A stretch of DNA of 64,000 nt from Planctomycetota bacterium (GCA_016709875.1 JADJLZ010000005.1:248001-312000); one strand, 5' to 3'. Positions 15,932 to 24,767 are shown, counted from the stretch's first letter. A program made the numbers and translations. Notes: generated from the letters alone by a model not told the origin.

Positions 15932-17551
15932 ATGATCCAAGCCCCGATCCAAGAGCCGCCCGCGCTGTTCGAGGAGATCGGGGAGCAGGCGCTTCCCGGT
16001 GTCCGCACGACCTGCGGATCGCCGGAGAAGAACTACATCCTCGAGGTCAACGGCGGCGGCGTACTGCTGGGTGACTTCGACGGGGACGGGAAGATCGACG
16101 TGGTCATCGTCGACGGCTCGACGATCGAGCGCGCGGCGAAGGGCGAGCCCGGCCTCCCCCCGCGCCTGTTCCTGGGGAAGGGCGACGGCAGTTTCGCTCC
16201 CGCGCCCGAGGCCTGGAAGCTCTCCGGCGGCCGCTGGGGAATGGGCGGGACCGTCGGGGACTACGACGGCGACGGCTGGTTGGATCTCGTGGTCACGCAG
16301 TGGGGTCCGACGCGCCTCTTCCACAACGAGGCCGGGCACGGCTTCCGCGAAGTGACCGAGGGCGCGGGGCTCGGCCCGGGCGCCTGGGGCACGAGCGCCG
16401 CCTTCCTCGACTACGACCGTGACGGAAAACTCGACCTGTTCGTGGTCGAGTACCTCGAGTTCGATACGGCCAAGGTGCACTCGCGTGCCGAGGGCACGTG
16501 CACCTGGAAGGGCCACCCCGTGATGTGCGGTCCCGAAGGCCTCACGCCGCTGCGTTCCCGGCTCTTTCGCGGCTCGGGCGACGGCCACTTCCAGGACGTC
16601 AGTGCAGCGGCGAAACTCGACGAGGCGCCGCCCGCTTTCGGTCTGGGCGTGATGACGCTGGACTTCGATCTCGACGGCGACACCGACATCTACGTCACGA
16701 ACGACTCGACGCCCAACCAGCTCTGGGAGAACCTCGGCGACGGAACCTTCCGCGACGTCGGTTTTCAGCGCGGTGTGAGCCACGACGCGAACGGGCGCGA
16801 GCAGGCGAGCATGGGCATCGCCTGCGGCGACTGGAACGGCGACGGGCGCGACGACCTGTTCGTGACGAACTTCTCGGGCGAGAACGACGTGCTCTACTCC
16901 TCGAGCAAGGGCGCGGGTTTCCGCGAGCGCTCGGGCTCCGCGAGCCTCTCGGGACCGACGTTGCCGCTGCTCGGATGGGGGACCTGCTTCGGCGATTTCG
17001 ACCTCGAGGGCGATCTCGATCTCGCCGTGTTCCACGGCCACGTGTACCCGCAGGCCGACTCACTCGGCACCGACACGAGCTACGCGCAGCCCGACACGTT
17101 GTTCGAAAACGACGGCAAGGCGCACTTCAGCAGCCGGCCGCTCTCGTCGCTGGGGCCGGCGGTCTCGCGCGCGTGCGCACCCGCCGACCTCGACGGCGAC
17201 GGGGACCTCGATCTGCTCGCGCTGCGCGTCGAGGGACCGGTGCGCGTGCTGCGCAATCGCGCGCTGCACGACGAACGGCACCACTGGCTCGGCGTCCGGT
17301 TGCGCGCGCGCGGCGGCAACCGCTTCGCGCTCGGCGCGCGCGTGAGCCTGGTGTGGAAGGGCGGCGGAACCTCGGCGGAGATGCGCACGGCGGGCGGCTT
17401 CCAGGCAGCGGTCCCCGCCGAGCTGCACTTCGGCCTGGGAAGCGTCGACAAGCTCGAGAAGCTGCACGTGCGCTGGCCCGACGGCAGCGCACAGGACTTC
17501 GAGGTCGCGCTCGTCGATCGCATGCTGCAGCTGGAGCAGCGCGCGCCGTGA
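15932..17551 (+). CDS. CRTAC1 family FG-GAP/UnbV protein
   Basis: Beta-propeller protein of 539 aa with VCBS blades (LLGDFDGDGKIDVVIV, GDYDGDGWLDLVVT, GDWNGDGRDDLFVT) and a C-terminal ASPIC/UnbV domain ending LHVRWPDGSAQDFEV. The middle contains the CRTAC1-typical VMCGPEGL and TNDSTPNQLWEN segments. These proteins are usually exported, but no signal peptide is visible from ATG 15932; the N-terminus begins IQAPIQEPPALFEEIGEQAL. Either a start has been missed or export is unusual. Its stop overlaps the next gene, a TPR protein, by 4 bp. CRTAC1-TPR pairs recur in planctomycetes and Acidobacteria, and a joint role is inference. Confidence 0.85.
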   Translation: MIQAPIQEPPALFEEIGEQALPGVRTTCGSPEKNYILEVNGGGVLLGDFDGDGKIDVVIVDGSTIERAAKGEPGLPPRLFLGKGDGSFAPAPEAWKLSGGRWGMGGTVGDYDGDGWLDLVVTQWGPTRLFHNEAGHGFREVTEGAGLGPGAWGTSAAFLDYDRDGKLDLFVVEYLEFDTAKVHSRAEGTCTWKGHPVMCGPEGLTPLRSRLFRGSGDGHFQDVSAAAKLDEAPPAFGLGVMTLDFDLDGDTDIYVTNDSTPNQLWENLGDGTFRDVGFQRGVSHDANGREQASMGIACGDWNGDGRDDLFVTNFSGENDVLYSSSKGAGFRERSGSASLSGPTLPLLGWGTCFGDFDLEGDLDLAVFHGHVYPQADSLGTDTSYAQPDTLFENDGKAHFSSRPLSSLGPAVSRACAPADLDGDGDLDLLALRVEGPVRVLRNRALHDERHHWLGVRLRARGGNRFALGARVSLVWKGGGTSAEMRTAGGFQAAVPAELHFGLGSVDKLEKLHVRWPDGSAQDFEVALVDRMLQLEQRAP

Positions 17552-18663
17552 TCGCCGCCGCGCTGCTCGTGCTCGCGGCCGCCTGCGCGTTCCCGCGCCA
17601 GTCGCCCGCGCCTTTGGAACTGGACCCGCGCACGCTGCCGCATGCGCAGACAGGCGCCTGGAAGGACTTCGATCCCAAACAGCTCAAGGCCTCCGATCTC
17701 CCGCCGGGCATGCTGCAGGTGAAGCGCGCGCTCGAGGAGCAGGACTTCCCGAGCGCGCTCGCCGGGCTGCAGGAGACACTGCGGCAGTCCCCCGACTTTC
17801 CGCCCGCTTGGCACCAGCTCGGCGTGCTGTACTTCCGGCTGCAGCGCTACGGCGACGGCGCGGCGTGCCTGGAGCGCTACCTCGAAGTCGCGCCGCAGCG
17901 CCTGGGAGACACGCGCGTCCTGGCGCACTGCTACTACTCGCTGGGGGACTACACCAAGGCGCGCGCGCACTACGAGCGCGTGCTCGCCGTCCACCCCGAC
18001 GAGGTCGAGGCCCTGCGCGGGCACGCCCTCTCGCGCATGCGGCTGGGCGAACCGCAGGAGGCGCTCGCGGAGCTCGAGCGCGTGCTCGCGATCGCGCCAC
18101 GCCACGGCGACGTCTGGGAGTGGAAGGCGCAGATCCTCTTCGACGAAGAACACTCCGAGGAGGCGCTCGCCGCCGCGGAGAAGGCGCGCTCGATCGACCC
18201 CTTCTCGCCGCGAGCGTGGTTCCTCTGCGGGCGCATCTGCGCCGACCTCGGCCGCGACGAGGAGGCCGCACGCGCGAACCGCCGCTTCCAGGAGCTCAAC
18301 TCGATCTCGAGCGAGCTGCGCCAGATCGAGAGCGACCTGCTCTACAAGCCTGGAGCGGTTGCGCTGCTCGAGCGCATCGCCCAGCTGCACGCGCGCATGG
18401 GCGACGTTGCGAGCACGCGCGCGGATCTCGCGCGCCTGTTCGGCAGCGCCCCGAGCGCGCTCGGTCCGCGGATCTTCGGGCTCGAGCTGCTCGCCGACCT
18501 GGGCGATTTCGAGGCCGCGCGCCTCGTGGCGCAGAAGCTCGAGCAACTCGGCGCGGACGACGCGGCTACCTGGCAGCGACTCGAGCAGTTCTACGCTCGC
18601 GCGAAGGATCGCGCCAAGCAGGTCGAGGCGGGCGAGCGCTACCGGCGATTGGGCGGGAAATGA
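17548..18663 (+). CDS. exported TPR protein paired with CRTAC1
   Basis: Protein of 371 aa with a short hydrophobic N-terminus ending in a Cys (ALLVLAAACAFP), probably a signal or lipoprotein signal peptide, although the lipobox is imperfect. Residues ~60-250 hold at least five tetratricopeptide repeats (AWHQLGVLYFRLQRYGDGAA, RVLAHCYYSLGDYTKARAHY, ALRGHALSRMRLGEPQEALA). They continue less regularly to the C-terminus. TPRs are protein-binding scaffolds. GTG 17548 overlaps the CRTAC1 stop, so the two are translationally coupled and may form one envelope assembly. A strong bidirectional terminator follows. Confidence 0.83.
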   Translation: MIAAALLVLAAACAFPRQSPAPLELDPRTLPHAQTGAWKDFDPKQLKASDLPPGMLQVKRALEEQDFPSALAGLQETLRQSPDFPPAWHQLGVLYFRLQRYGDGAACLERYLEVAPQRLGDTRVLAHCYYSLGDYTKARAHYERVLAVHPDEVEALRGHALSRMRLGEPQEALAELERVLAIAPRHGDVWEWKAQILFDEEHSEEALAAAEKARSIDPFSPRAWFLCGRICADLGRDEEAARANRRFQELNSISSELRQIESDLLYKPGAVALLERIAQLHARMGDVASTRADLARLFGSAPSALGPRIFGLELLADLGDFEAARLVAQKLEQLGADDAATWQRLEQFYARAKDRAKQVEAGERYRRLGGK

Positions 18664-18664
18664 A

Positions 18665-18699
18665 GCCGCCCGCCCTCTCGTGCCAGAGAGGCGGGCGGC
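18665..18699. terminator. bidirectional terminator between convergent genes
   Basis: GCCGCCCGCC-CTCTC pairs with GAGAG-GCGGGCGGC, a ~14-bp stem with one bulge and a short loop, right after the stop of the TPR gene. CCTTTTCC follows on the plus strand. It sits between convergent genes ending at 18663 and 18725, so it can serve both. Confidence 0.8.
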
Positions 18700-18724
18700 A
18701 GGACCCTTTTCCGAGGTCGTGGGA

Positions 18725-18943
18725 CTAGGCGGATTCCTTGCCGCGCTGCTTGCGCGGGCGGCCACCCTTGGGCTTCTGGCGCTGGAGGGTGTCGTGGAAG
18801 TTTTCCCAGTCGTTCTGCGAGAAGAGGCGCACGCGCTCGCCGCACTCCGTGCAGTACGAGTGATCCAGCGACATCAGGTAGCTGACGTAGCGCTGGCAGT
18901 TCGAGCAGAACTTGCGGTCGTTGTAGTAGTCCGGGTTTTCCAT
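18725..18943 (-). CDS. small zinc ribbon protein
   Basis: Protein of 72 aa with two CxxC knuckles (FCSNCQRY and YCTECGER) spaced for one zinc ion. A highly basic C-terminus follows (KPKGGRPRKQRGK), including a GRPRK AT-hook-like motif that could bind DNA or RNA. No known gene name. Homology and composition support the ATG at 18943; a longer in-frame reading adds unrelated low-quality sequence. It is probably a nucleic-acid-associated protein. The terminator at 18665-18699 lies just past its 3' end. Confidence 0.72.
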   Translation of the reverse strand: MENPDYYNDRKFCSNCQRYVSYLMSLDHSYCTECGERVRLFSQNDWENFHDTLQRQKPKGGRPRKQRGKESA

Positions 18944-19250
18944 CCGTGATCTCAAGCAGTTAGGACTGGTGGTCGGCAGTCTCGGAGTTGCAAGGCGCTT
19001 GCCGAAGCGGCCTGGAACCCGGCCCGACGGCCCGAAGTCACTGTGGCTAAGGAGGTTGCATTCTTGGGGCACGGGGGGGCGCGCCGTTCGCGTCCCGCGC
19101 TCCTGTCGAGACCGATCGACGGAAGAGAATGCGGACATCCCTAGGACGCGCCCTCAGGATTGCAAGTTCCTTCCGGCCCGATGGCCTGCGCGGCCTCATG
19201 GGACAGGTCGGGCCCGGGTACAGCAGGTGTCGCGCGAAATCGACGCCCCG
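18944..19250. other. 307-bp intergenic region
   Basis: Lies between queG (ending leftward at 19251) and the zinc ribbon gene (starting leftward at 18943). It should hold the zinc ribbon promoter and the queG transcript end. An AAGGAGG stretch near 19050 has no start codon suited to a conserved frame. No RNA gene was recognised. Confidence 0.4.
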
Positions 19251-20390
19251 CTAGGAGGATGTCGAGTTTCCGCAACGCTCCCGCCAGCTGCGGAGCCAGC
19301 TACGGTTCTCCGGCTCGGGGTCCTCGCGCATGGCGCGCTCCAGAGCGGACCTGGAGCGGGAGTCCGAGCCGAAGCCCTGCGCGAGACTCCAGCCGGCCGC
19401 CTCGCGCACGATCGGCGAGGGGTCCGAGGCGAGCGCCTGCAGCAGCCCTCGCAACTGGGGCTCCCCGGGTTGTCGCGCAAGCGCGAGCGCGGCGTTGCGT
19501 GCCATACCCTCGCGGCCCGGCCGGCGCAGGGGCGAACCCTCCGCGCGCACCTCGAAGTCCTCGAGCCTCTCGAGCCAGCCGAGCAGACCCTCTTCGAGAA
19601 AACGGTGGGTCCCAAAGCGCTCGCCGAGCTCGGGCGCCTTTCTTCCCCAGGGGCAGACCTCCGAGCACACGTCGCAGCCGAAAGCCCAACTCCCGAGCTT
19701 CTCGCGGATGGGCGGGGGGATGCGGCCGGGGTTCTCGATCGTGTGGTAGCTGAGGCACAGGCGGGCGTCGACGACGCCGGGCTCGAGGATGGCCGAGGTC
19801 GGGCAGGCATCCAGACACGCCGTGCAGCTGCCGCAGGATCCGAAGTCGACAGCCGGGCTGGGCTCGAGCTCCAGGTCGACGAGGACCTCGCCCAGGAAGA
19901 ACCACGGCCCGTAGGCCGGATGGAGCAGGTTCGCGGCCTTGGACGCGAAACCCAGCCCGGCCTCCTCCGCGTGCGAGCGCTCGAAGAGGGGCCCGGCGTC
20001 GACCAGCGTGCGCGCTTCCCGCACGAGGCCGCGCTGCTTCAGCTGCCGAAGCAGCCTGCGCAGCTTCTTCACGACCACGTTGTGGTAGTCCCGCCCGGCG
20101 GCGTACCGCGCAACCCGACCGCCGCCGGGGAGCTCGACGGGGGCTCGGGAGTGGGCCATCCCCAGCACGAGGATGCTCCGACCGCCCGGGACCATGCGGG
20201 CGGGGTCGAGGATGCGCTCCGCGTCGGCCTCGAGGTACTGCAGACCCCCGTTCCGGCCCTCCCTCAGCCAATCCCGAAACCGTGCGGCGTCCTTGGGGGG
20301 CCTCAGCGGGGCGACGCCGAACAGGTCGAAGCCGATCTCGCGCGCAAGCTCTGCGATCTCGTGTTCGAGGGCCACCGCCCGATCATCCAC
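19251..20390 (-). CDS. queG: epoxyqueuosine reductase
   Basis: Cobalamin-dependent iron-sulfur enzyme that reduces epoxyqueuosine in tRNA to queuosine. The 379 aa include the conserved catalytic Asp131 region TLVDAGPLFERSHAEEAGLG. Two [4Fe-4S] sites follow: C186-x2-C189-x2-C192-x3-C196, then C212, C239-x2-C242-x3-C246 (CDVCSEVCPWG). The C-terminal ~120 residues are HEAT-like. The start is GTG 20390; no in-frame ATG is better placed. QueA, which makes its substrate, is encoded at 11686-12750. Confidence 0.94.
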   Translation of the reverse strand: MDDRAVALEHEIAELAREIGFDLFGVAPLRPPKDAARFRDWLREGRNGGLQYLEADAERILDPARMVPGGRSILVLGMAHSRAPVELPGGGRVARYAAGRDYHNVVVKKLRRLLRQLKQRGLVREARTLVDAGPLFERSHAEEAGLGFASKAANLLHPAYGPWFFLGEVLVDLELEPSPAVDFGSCGSCTACLDACPTSAILEPGVVDARLCLSYHTIENPGRIPPPIREKLGSWAFGCDVCSEVCPWGRKAPELGERFGTHRFLEEGLLGWLERLEDFEVRAEGSPLRRPGREGMARNAALALARQPGEPQLRGLLQALASDPSPIVREAAGWSLAQGFGSDSRSRSALERAMREDPEPENRSWLRSWRERCGNSTSS

Positions 20391-20481
20391 ACTCCCGACC
20401 TCGCCAGCCAGGGTCGTGCGCGATGTCCGCCCGCCGGGGGGAACACCTGAAGGAATTCTGAGGAAGTCCGTTCCAAGTTTG

Positions 20482-20509
20482 TTACCGCCCGGAAAATACT
20501 CCCTAGAAT
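20482..20509 (+). promoter_or_regulatory. putative promoter of the sigma/anti-sigma operon
   Basis: TTACCG (20482-20487), a 16-bp spacer, then TAGAAT (20504-20509), in an unusually AT-rich patch of this GC-rich region, 70 bp upstream of the ATG at 20580. It resembles a sigma-70 promoter. TTGTTA at 20479 with a 19-bp spacer is an alternative -35 element. It could also be an autoregulated ECF promoter. Confidence 0.45.
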
Positions 20510-20579
20510 GTTATTAGACCTGGGATCCGCGTGATCCGGGTCCACCCCGCGCCCCCCCGATCCCTCGGACCTCGGCCCC

Positions 20580-21470
20580 ATGCAGGTGACGGACTCCCAC
20601 TACGCCGACCCCCCGTTCTCCGGGGAGGACCTCTCCGGTCGGCTGGGGGAACGCCTGCGTGAACTCGGGACCGAGCTCAGCGCGAACGACCTCGCCCGGA
20701 TGCTCGCGGTGCTCGCGGATGGGGCGCGCACCCCCGAGTCCGTTCGCGATGCGCTCTCGACCCGCCTGATGGAGGCCTTCCGCCTCGGGGCGGGTCGCGG
20801 TGCTTTCGGGCTGCTCTACGAGCTCAACTCCGACCACCTGCTGGTGCAGGTCGCCTCGCGCCTGCGCCGCTACACGAGCAAGGCCGATCCGCGCGACGTA
20901 CTGCAGGAGGTCTTCTTCAACATCTACCGCTACCCGCACCGCTTCAACGCGGAGCGCGACGACGCCTTTCGCGTCTGGTCGGCGATGATCGTGCGCAACA
21001 CCGTGCTGAAGCACCTGCGCTCCCAGGGACACGGAGGCCGCTCGGAGATCGCCATCGAGGATCTCTCGGGCGAGCCGGAGGTCGCCGCGACGAGCCCGCT
21101 GCACTCGGCGGTCGAACGCGAGAGCCGTCAGGAGTGCGAACGTGTCTACCTGACGTATCTGCACCTCTACCTGCGTTTCTATTCGATGCTCTCCGAGCGC
21201 GAACGCAAAGCGCTCCAGCTCGTCGAGGTCGAGGAGCGCAGCTACCGCGAGGCGGCCGAGGAACTCGGGATCAAGCTGGAGAACCTGAAGATGGTCATCT
21301 TCCGCGCACGCCGAAAAATCCACCGCTCGATGCGGCGCGTGTTCGATGGCCTGTCTCCCGACTGCCGGCCGGCGCGCGAGCCCCGGTCCGCGGGCGAGGA
21401 GTCCGACTCGTCGCGGCTCAGCGACGAGGCCACAGACGACCGTCAGGAGGTCGATGAGTATGGACGCTGA
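20580..21470 (+). CDS. ECF-type RNA polymerase sigma factor
   Basis: Sigma-70 family factor of 296 aa. Region 2 spans about residues 95-150 (LLVQVASRLRRY, DPRDVLQEVFFNIYRYPHRF, AFRVWSAMIVRNTVLKHLRS). Region 4 with its helix-turn-helix is at ~200-250 (LSERERKALQLVEVEERSYR, EAAEELGIKLENLKMVIFRA). An extra ~70-residue N-terminal part and an acidic C-terminal tail go beyond a minimal ECF factor. The anti-sigma-like gene overlaps its 3' end by 11 bp, with AGGAGG inside this coding sequence. That arrangement gives fixed stoichiometry for a sigma/anti-sigma pair. Confidence 0.85.
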   Translation: MQVTDSHYADPPFSGEDLSGRLGERLRELGTELSANDLARMLAVLADGARTPESVRDALSTRLMEAFRLGAGRGAFGLLYELNSDHLLVQVASRLRRYTSKADPRDVLQEVFFNIYRYPHRFNAERDDAFRVWSAMIVRNTVLKHLRSQGHGGRSEIAIEDLSGEPEVAATSPLHSAVERESRQECERVYLTYLHLYLRFYSMLSERERKALQLVEVEERSYREAAEELGIKLENLKMVIFRARRKIHRSMRRVFDGLSPDCRPAREPRSAGEESDSSRLSDEATDDRQEVDEYGR

Positions 21471-22533
21471 TATCTGGAGCGAAGGACTCGACGAGGTGTG
21501 CTCCAACTTCCAGTTGGAGATCTCCTGCCTGCTCGACAACGAGCTGGAGGAAGGCGCTGCCGGACGAGCGATGGTCCACATGGAGGCCTGCAGCTGCTGC
21601 CGCTCCTTCTTCGAGGACACGCGCCTGCAGGTCCAGATGAACCGCGACATGGCCGATCCCTCGCGCCTGTTCGCGCGCGTCGCGATGCTCACCGGCGGCC
21701 ACTTCTCCGCCGCGGCCGCGGCCGAGAACATCGACCTCGTCCATCGCCTCGCGACCGTGTTCTACCAGCTCGGCAAGGCCTACGTGCTCGCCGCGATCGA
21801 CCCGGGCTACCGCGAGCGCGTGTTCGAGAACGTCATCCCGGTCGACGCGGGCCAGACGCGCGGGCGCGGGTTCGTGGACGGCGTGCTGATGAACGGCAAG
21901 GGCGAGGCCGGCGGCCTCGACTGGCAGCGCGCGCGCGCCATGCTCAACGGTCGCCTGGAGCGCATCGAAAGCCCGCTCGAGAAGGGCCGCCGTCTGCTCG
22001 AGGAAGCGATCGCGACGGACGCCTCGCACGAGGAGGCGCGGCTCTACCTCGCGTTCCTGCACGGTCACGAGGGCAAGCGCATCCGCGCGGCCGAGGAGTA
22101 CCGCGAACTGCTCGAGACGGCGATCAGCGACTCGAACCGCGGTCACGCTGCGATTCAGCTCGGACGCCTGCACTCGGCTGAGAAGGACTACCGCAAGGCG
22201 ATCTCGTGCTGGCGCTGGGTCACGATCAGCGGACTCGCCGACCGCGACGAGCGCTTCTTCGTCGCGCGGTTCAATCTGGGTATGGTCTACGCGCTGATGC
22301 GCAACCAGGCGCGCTCACTGCACTATTTCCGCGAACTGCTCGACCGCCATCCGGCACGAGTGGGTGAAGTGGCTGGACTCTTCGCTCGCTCTCCGCGGCT
22401 GCGCGAATCGATCGATGCACAACGCGGATTCGCCGAGGCGCTCGTTCGGACCTGTCCGGAGCTCTTCAGCGGATCGACGAATCATGCGGGGTCCCCCGAA
22501 ATGGACCCCGACTTGGGATTGGAAGAGGCATGA
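21460..22533 (+). CDS. anti-sigma-like zinc finger protein with TPR domain
   Basis: Protein of 357 aa. The N-terminal ~60 residues carry a zf-HC2/anti-sigma signature: ISCLLDNEL, then H-x3-C-x2-C as HMEACSCC. Anti-sigma factors with this zinc motif hold ECF factors inactive. Residues ~165-310 hold TPR-like repeats (HEEARLYLAFLHGHEGKRIR, AAIQLGRLHSAEKDYRKAIS, FNLGMVYALMRNQARSLHYF). No clear membrane span was seen, so it may be a soluble, protein-responsive anti-sigma factor. ATG 21460 has AGGAGG at ideal spacing; ATG 21454 is too close to it. Its stop overlaps the next ATG (ATGA). Confidence 0.78.
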   Translation: MDADIWSEGLDEVCSNFQLEISCLLDNELEEGAAGRAMVHMEACSCCRSFFEDTRLQVQMNRDMADPSRLFARVAMLTGGHFSAAAAAENIDLVHRLATVFYQLGKAYVLAAIDPGYRERVFENVIPVDAGQTRGRGFVDGVLMNGKGEAGGLDWQRARAMLNGRLERIESPLEKGRRLLEEAIATDASHEEARLYLAFLHGHEGKRIRAAEEYRELLETAISDSNRGHAAIQLGRLHSAEKDYRKAISCWRWVTISGLADRDERFFVARFNLGMVYALMRNQARSLHYFRELLDRHPARVGEVAGLFARSPRLRESIDAQRGFAEALVRTCPELFSGSTNHAGSPEMDPDLGLEEA

Positions 22534-23192
22534 ACATGAGGCAGCAAGCACTCGCAAGCTCGGCGGGCCCTGGCAGGGGCTTCACCCGCCTTCGTTTCCT
22601 CGCGGCCGCGCTCGCGCTCGGACTCGCGTTCCCCGCATTCAGCTCGGCCGTGGGCGGGCCCACCAATGGCGTGGGCTTCGACCGCGGCGGTGACGATGAG
22701 ACGATCGGGACACTCCCGATCACGGGCAACCACGGTCAGCATCTCCCGCTCGTCCGCAAGGCGCGCGACACCCGCCCGGCGTTCTACCTCGAGGGTTCCT
22801 ACGGGGACCTCGTGAGCACGATCGCCGGATTCACCGGCAGCGGCTCGGTGAGCCTGCAGGCGTTGGCCAGCGGTAAGGTCCGCCTGGTGTTCCACGGCCA
22901 GCTCGAACTCGCGCTCGACCGTGGCCTGCTGCACTCCACCGGGATTGAAGTCGGAACCCACGTCTCCGGCTCCTTCCAGGGTGCACAGGCCTGGAGCGGT
23001 TTCGCTGGAAGCGTCGCTCCGATCCGGCCGCTGCACGCGGGCACGTCCTTACTTCCGGTGAGCGGCCTCGACGCGCGCGGTGCGCTGGAGCCGACACCCT
23101 GGATGCTCGGCGCACAGTCCAGCCACGCGGGCAGCTATCAGTTCCACGCCCTCGCCGAAGGCGCCCTGCTCTACCTGGGCCAGAACTACTAG
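22530..23192 (+). CDS. secreted hypothetical protein of the sigma operon
   Basis: Unrecognised protein of 220 aa. A signal peptide is evident (LRFLAAALALGLAFPAFSSA), and the mature part is Gly/Ser-rich with likely beta strands (GSYGDLVSTIAGFTGSGSVS, KVRLVFHGQLELALDRGLLH). There are no Cys residues or catalytic motifs. It overlaps the anti-sigma gene by 4 bp, so it is in the same operon and may be the extracytoplasmic signal, a target or a structural product of the sigma system; that is inference. A second ATG at 22536 could be used instead. A terminator hairpin follows at 23241-23271. Confidence 0.65.
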   Translation: MNMRQQALASSAGPGRGFTRLRFLAAALALGLAFPAFSSAVGGPTNGVGFDRGGDDETIGTLPITGNHGQHLPLVRKARDTRPAFYLEGSYGDLVSTIAGFTGSGSVSLQALASGKVRLVFHGQLELALDRGLLHSTGIEVGTHVSGSFQGAQAWSGFAGSVAPIRPLHAGTSLLPVSGLDARGALEPTPWMLGAQSSHAGSYQFHALAEGALLYLGQNY

Positions 23193-23240
23193 GCCGCACG
23201 GCGAGAGCCCCGCCCGACCCTCGGGCGCGGACCCCGACCG

Positions 23241-23271
23241 GAACCCCGAGACGCCCGTCGTCGCGGGGTTC
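23241..23271 (+). terminator. intrinsic terminator after the sigma operon
   Basis: GAACCCCG (23241-23248) pairs perfectly with CGGGGTTC (23264-23271) around a 15-nt loop and is followed by TTGCGCTT. It lies 48 bp after the secreted-protein stop and 80 bp before the FliK-like gene, separating the two units. Confidence 0.72.
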
Positions 23272-23351
23272 TTGCGCTTCCAGGGGGGATCCTGGCCTCC
23301 CCGCTCACGCGGCGCGCCCCTGCGCCGAGAACTCCATCGCCGGTACCCCGC

Positions 23352-24767
23352 ATGGCCATGGATCCCATTTCGATGTCGCCCCTTCCGTTGACGGGAGGGA
23401 TCCGACCCGCGCAGGCGCTCCAGAGCGACCTCGCGGGGATGCTCCGTGAGGGCCGGATCGTCGCGGGAGAGGTCCTCGACCTGCTCGGCGGCGGCACGAT
23501 CGTGCTCGGCCTCGCCGGCCAGCGGGTGCAGGCGGAGAGCCACGTCGACCTCGCGCCCGGCGACCGGTTCCTCGCCCGGGTGGAACACTCGGACGGACAA
23601 CTCGTGCTCCAGATCGCGTCCACGCTCGAAGGCGCGGACGATCCGCTGCTCGCAGCGCTGCGCAGCCTCGCGGGATCGGAGCTCGACGCGCGCGGCGTGT
23701 TCGAGCTCCTGCGCGACGCGGGTACGCCGCAGGCGAGCCTGCCGCAGATCTTCCAGCCCGAAGAGGGAGGCGCGGGACTCGCCGCGCTCGTGCGCCAGGG
23801 AGGTCTGTTCCAGGAGAGCTCGGTGCGCCTGGTCGTCTCCGATCAGGCCGGCCCGTGGGAGCGCGGGCTGGCGATCGACGCGCTGGCCAGGCGCATCCTC
23901 GAGGACGCAGGTCTGCAAGGCGGAAAGGACTCCTCCGCGCTGCTCACTCTCGTGCGCGACACGCTCGCGCACACGCTCGCGGAACTCGCGACGGCACCCG
24001 GCGGAACGCGCGCGCTCGAGGCAGCGCTCGGCGTGCGCGCGGGGCTGGTCCAGGCGCTCGGTCCGCACGTTCTCGATCCCGATCGCGCGCTGCTGCGCTC
24101 GGTGCTGCTCAGCCTGGATGCACCCGCGCTCGAGCACGCCGGCTGGCTGCCCTGGCTGGCTTCGCTCCTGGGCGAGAAGCTCGACCACGGCGAGCGAGCT
24201 TTGCGGCGGCGCGCGCTGGTGCAGCTCCTGCAGCAGGATTTCAAGTCGCGCTTGCTCGCACGCTTGCAGCAGGAGCAGCCTGCCGAGCCCGAGCGCGAAG
24301 CGGGTGACCGCGCGCTGCGCGCGATCGAGGCCGAGCAGCTGCGCAACCTCGCGCGCGCAAAGCTCGGCGAGCCGATCCACGTGGGGTTTCTCGTGCCCGA
24401 GGGTCGGAGCGCGGCCAATGCACACCTGCTCGTGCCCCCGCGGCGCGAGACCGAGGACAGCGAAGAGGGCGCAGCCTCGGGGGAGCCGGGCGAGCGGCTC
24501 ACGGTCGGCGTCGAGTTCTCGCGCCTGGGCCCGCTGAGCGCCGAGTTCCTGATGCTGCACGACCGGCTGCACGTGCGACTGGGCGTCGCGCGCCCGGAGA
24601 CGATCACGCTGCTGCACGGCGAACTCGAGGCGCTCGGCGAAGCGCTCGGCGCGGGCGGGCGCGAGCTGCGCCTCTCGATCGCCGCGCAGCGACCGGAAAA
24701 GGCCGACCTCGCAGGCGCGGACCTCGCCTACCTGCGCGACCACCACCTGATGGACCTCTCGGGATGA
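23352..24767 (+). CDS. FliK-like flagellar hook-length control domain protein
   Basis: Protein of 471 aa. The C-terminal ~100 residues match the Flg_hook fold of FliK (LTVGVEFSRLGPLSAEFLML, then LHVRLGVARPETITLLHGEL and LEALGEALGAGGRELRLSIA). The N-terminal part is Ala/Leu/Arg-rich and variable, as usual in this family. FliK measures hook or needle length and switches the export gate through FlhB. The next gene encodes an FlhB C-domain-like protein and overlaps by 4 bp (ATGA), like the ylqG-ylqH neighbours of Bacillus. No other flagellar gene lies in the window. The start is ATG 23352; ATG 23358 is also possible. Confidence 0.75.
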   Translation: MAMDPISMSPLPLTGGIRPAQALQSDLAGMLREGRIVAGEVLDLLGGGTIVLGLAGQRVQAESHVDLAPGDRFLARVEHSDGQLVLQIASTLEGADDPLLAALRSLAGSELDARGVFELLRDAGTPQASLPQIFQPEEGGAGLAALVRQGGLFQESSVRLVVSDQAGPWERGLAIDALARRILEDAGLQGGKDSSALLTLVRDTLAHTLAELATAPGGTRALEAALGVRAGLVQALGPHVLDPDRALLRSVLLSLDAPALEHAGWLPWLASLLGEKLDHGERALRRRALVQLLQQDFKSRLLARLQQEQPAEPEREAGDRALRAIEAEQLRNLARAKLGEPIHVGFLVPEGRSAANAHLLVPPRRETEDSEEGAASGEPGERLTVGVEFSRLGPLSAEFLMLHDRLHVRLGVARPETITLLHGELEALGEALGAGGRELRLSIAAQRPEKADLAGADLAYLRDHHLMDLSG

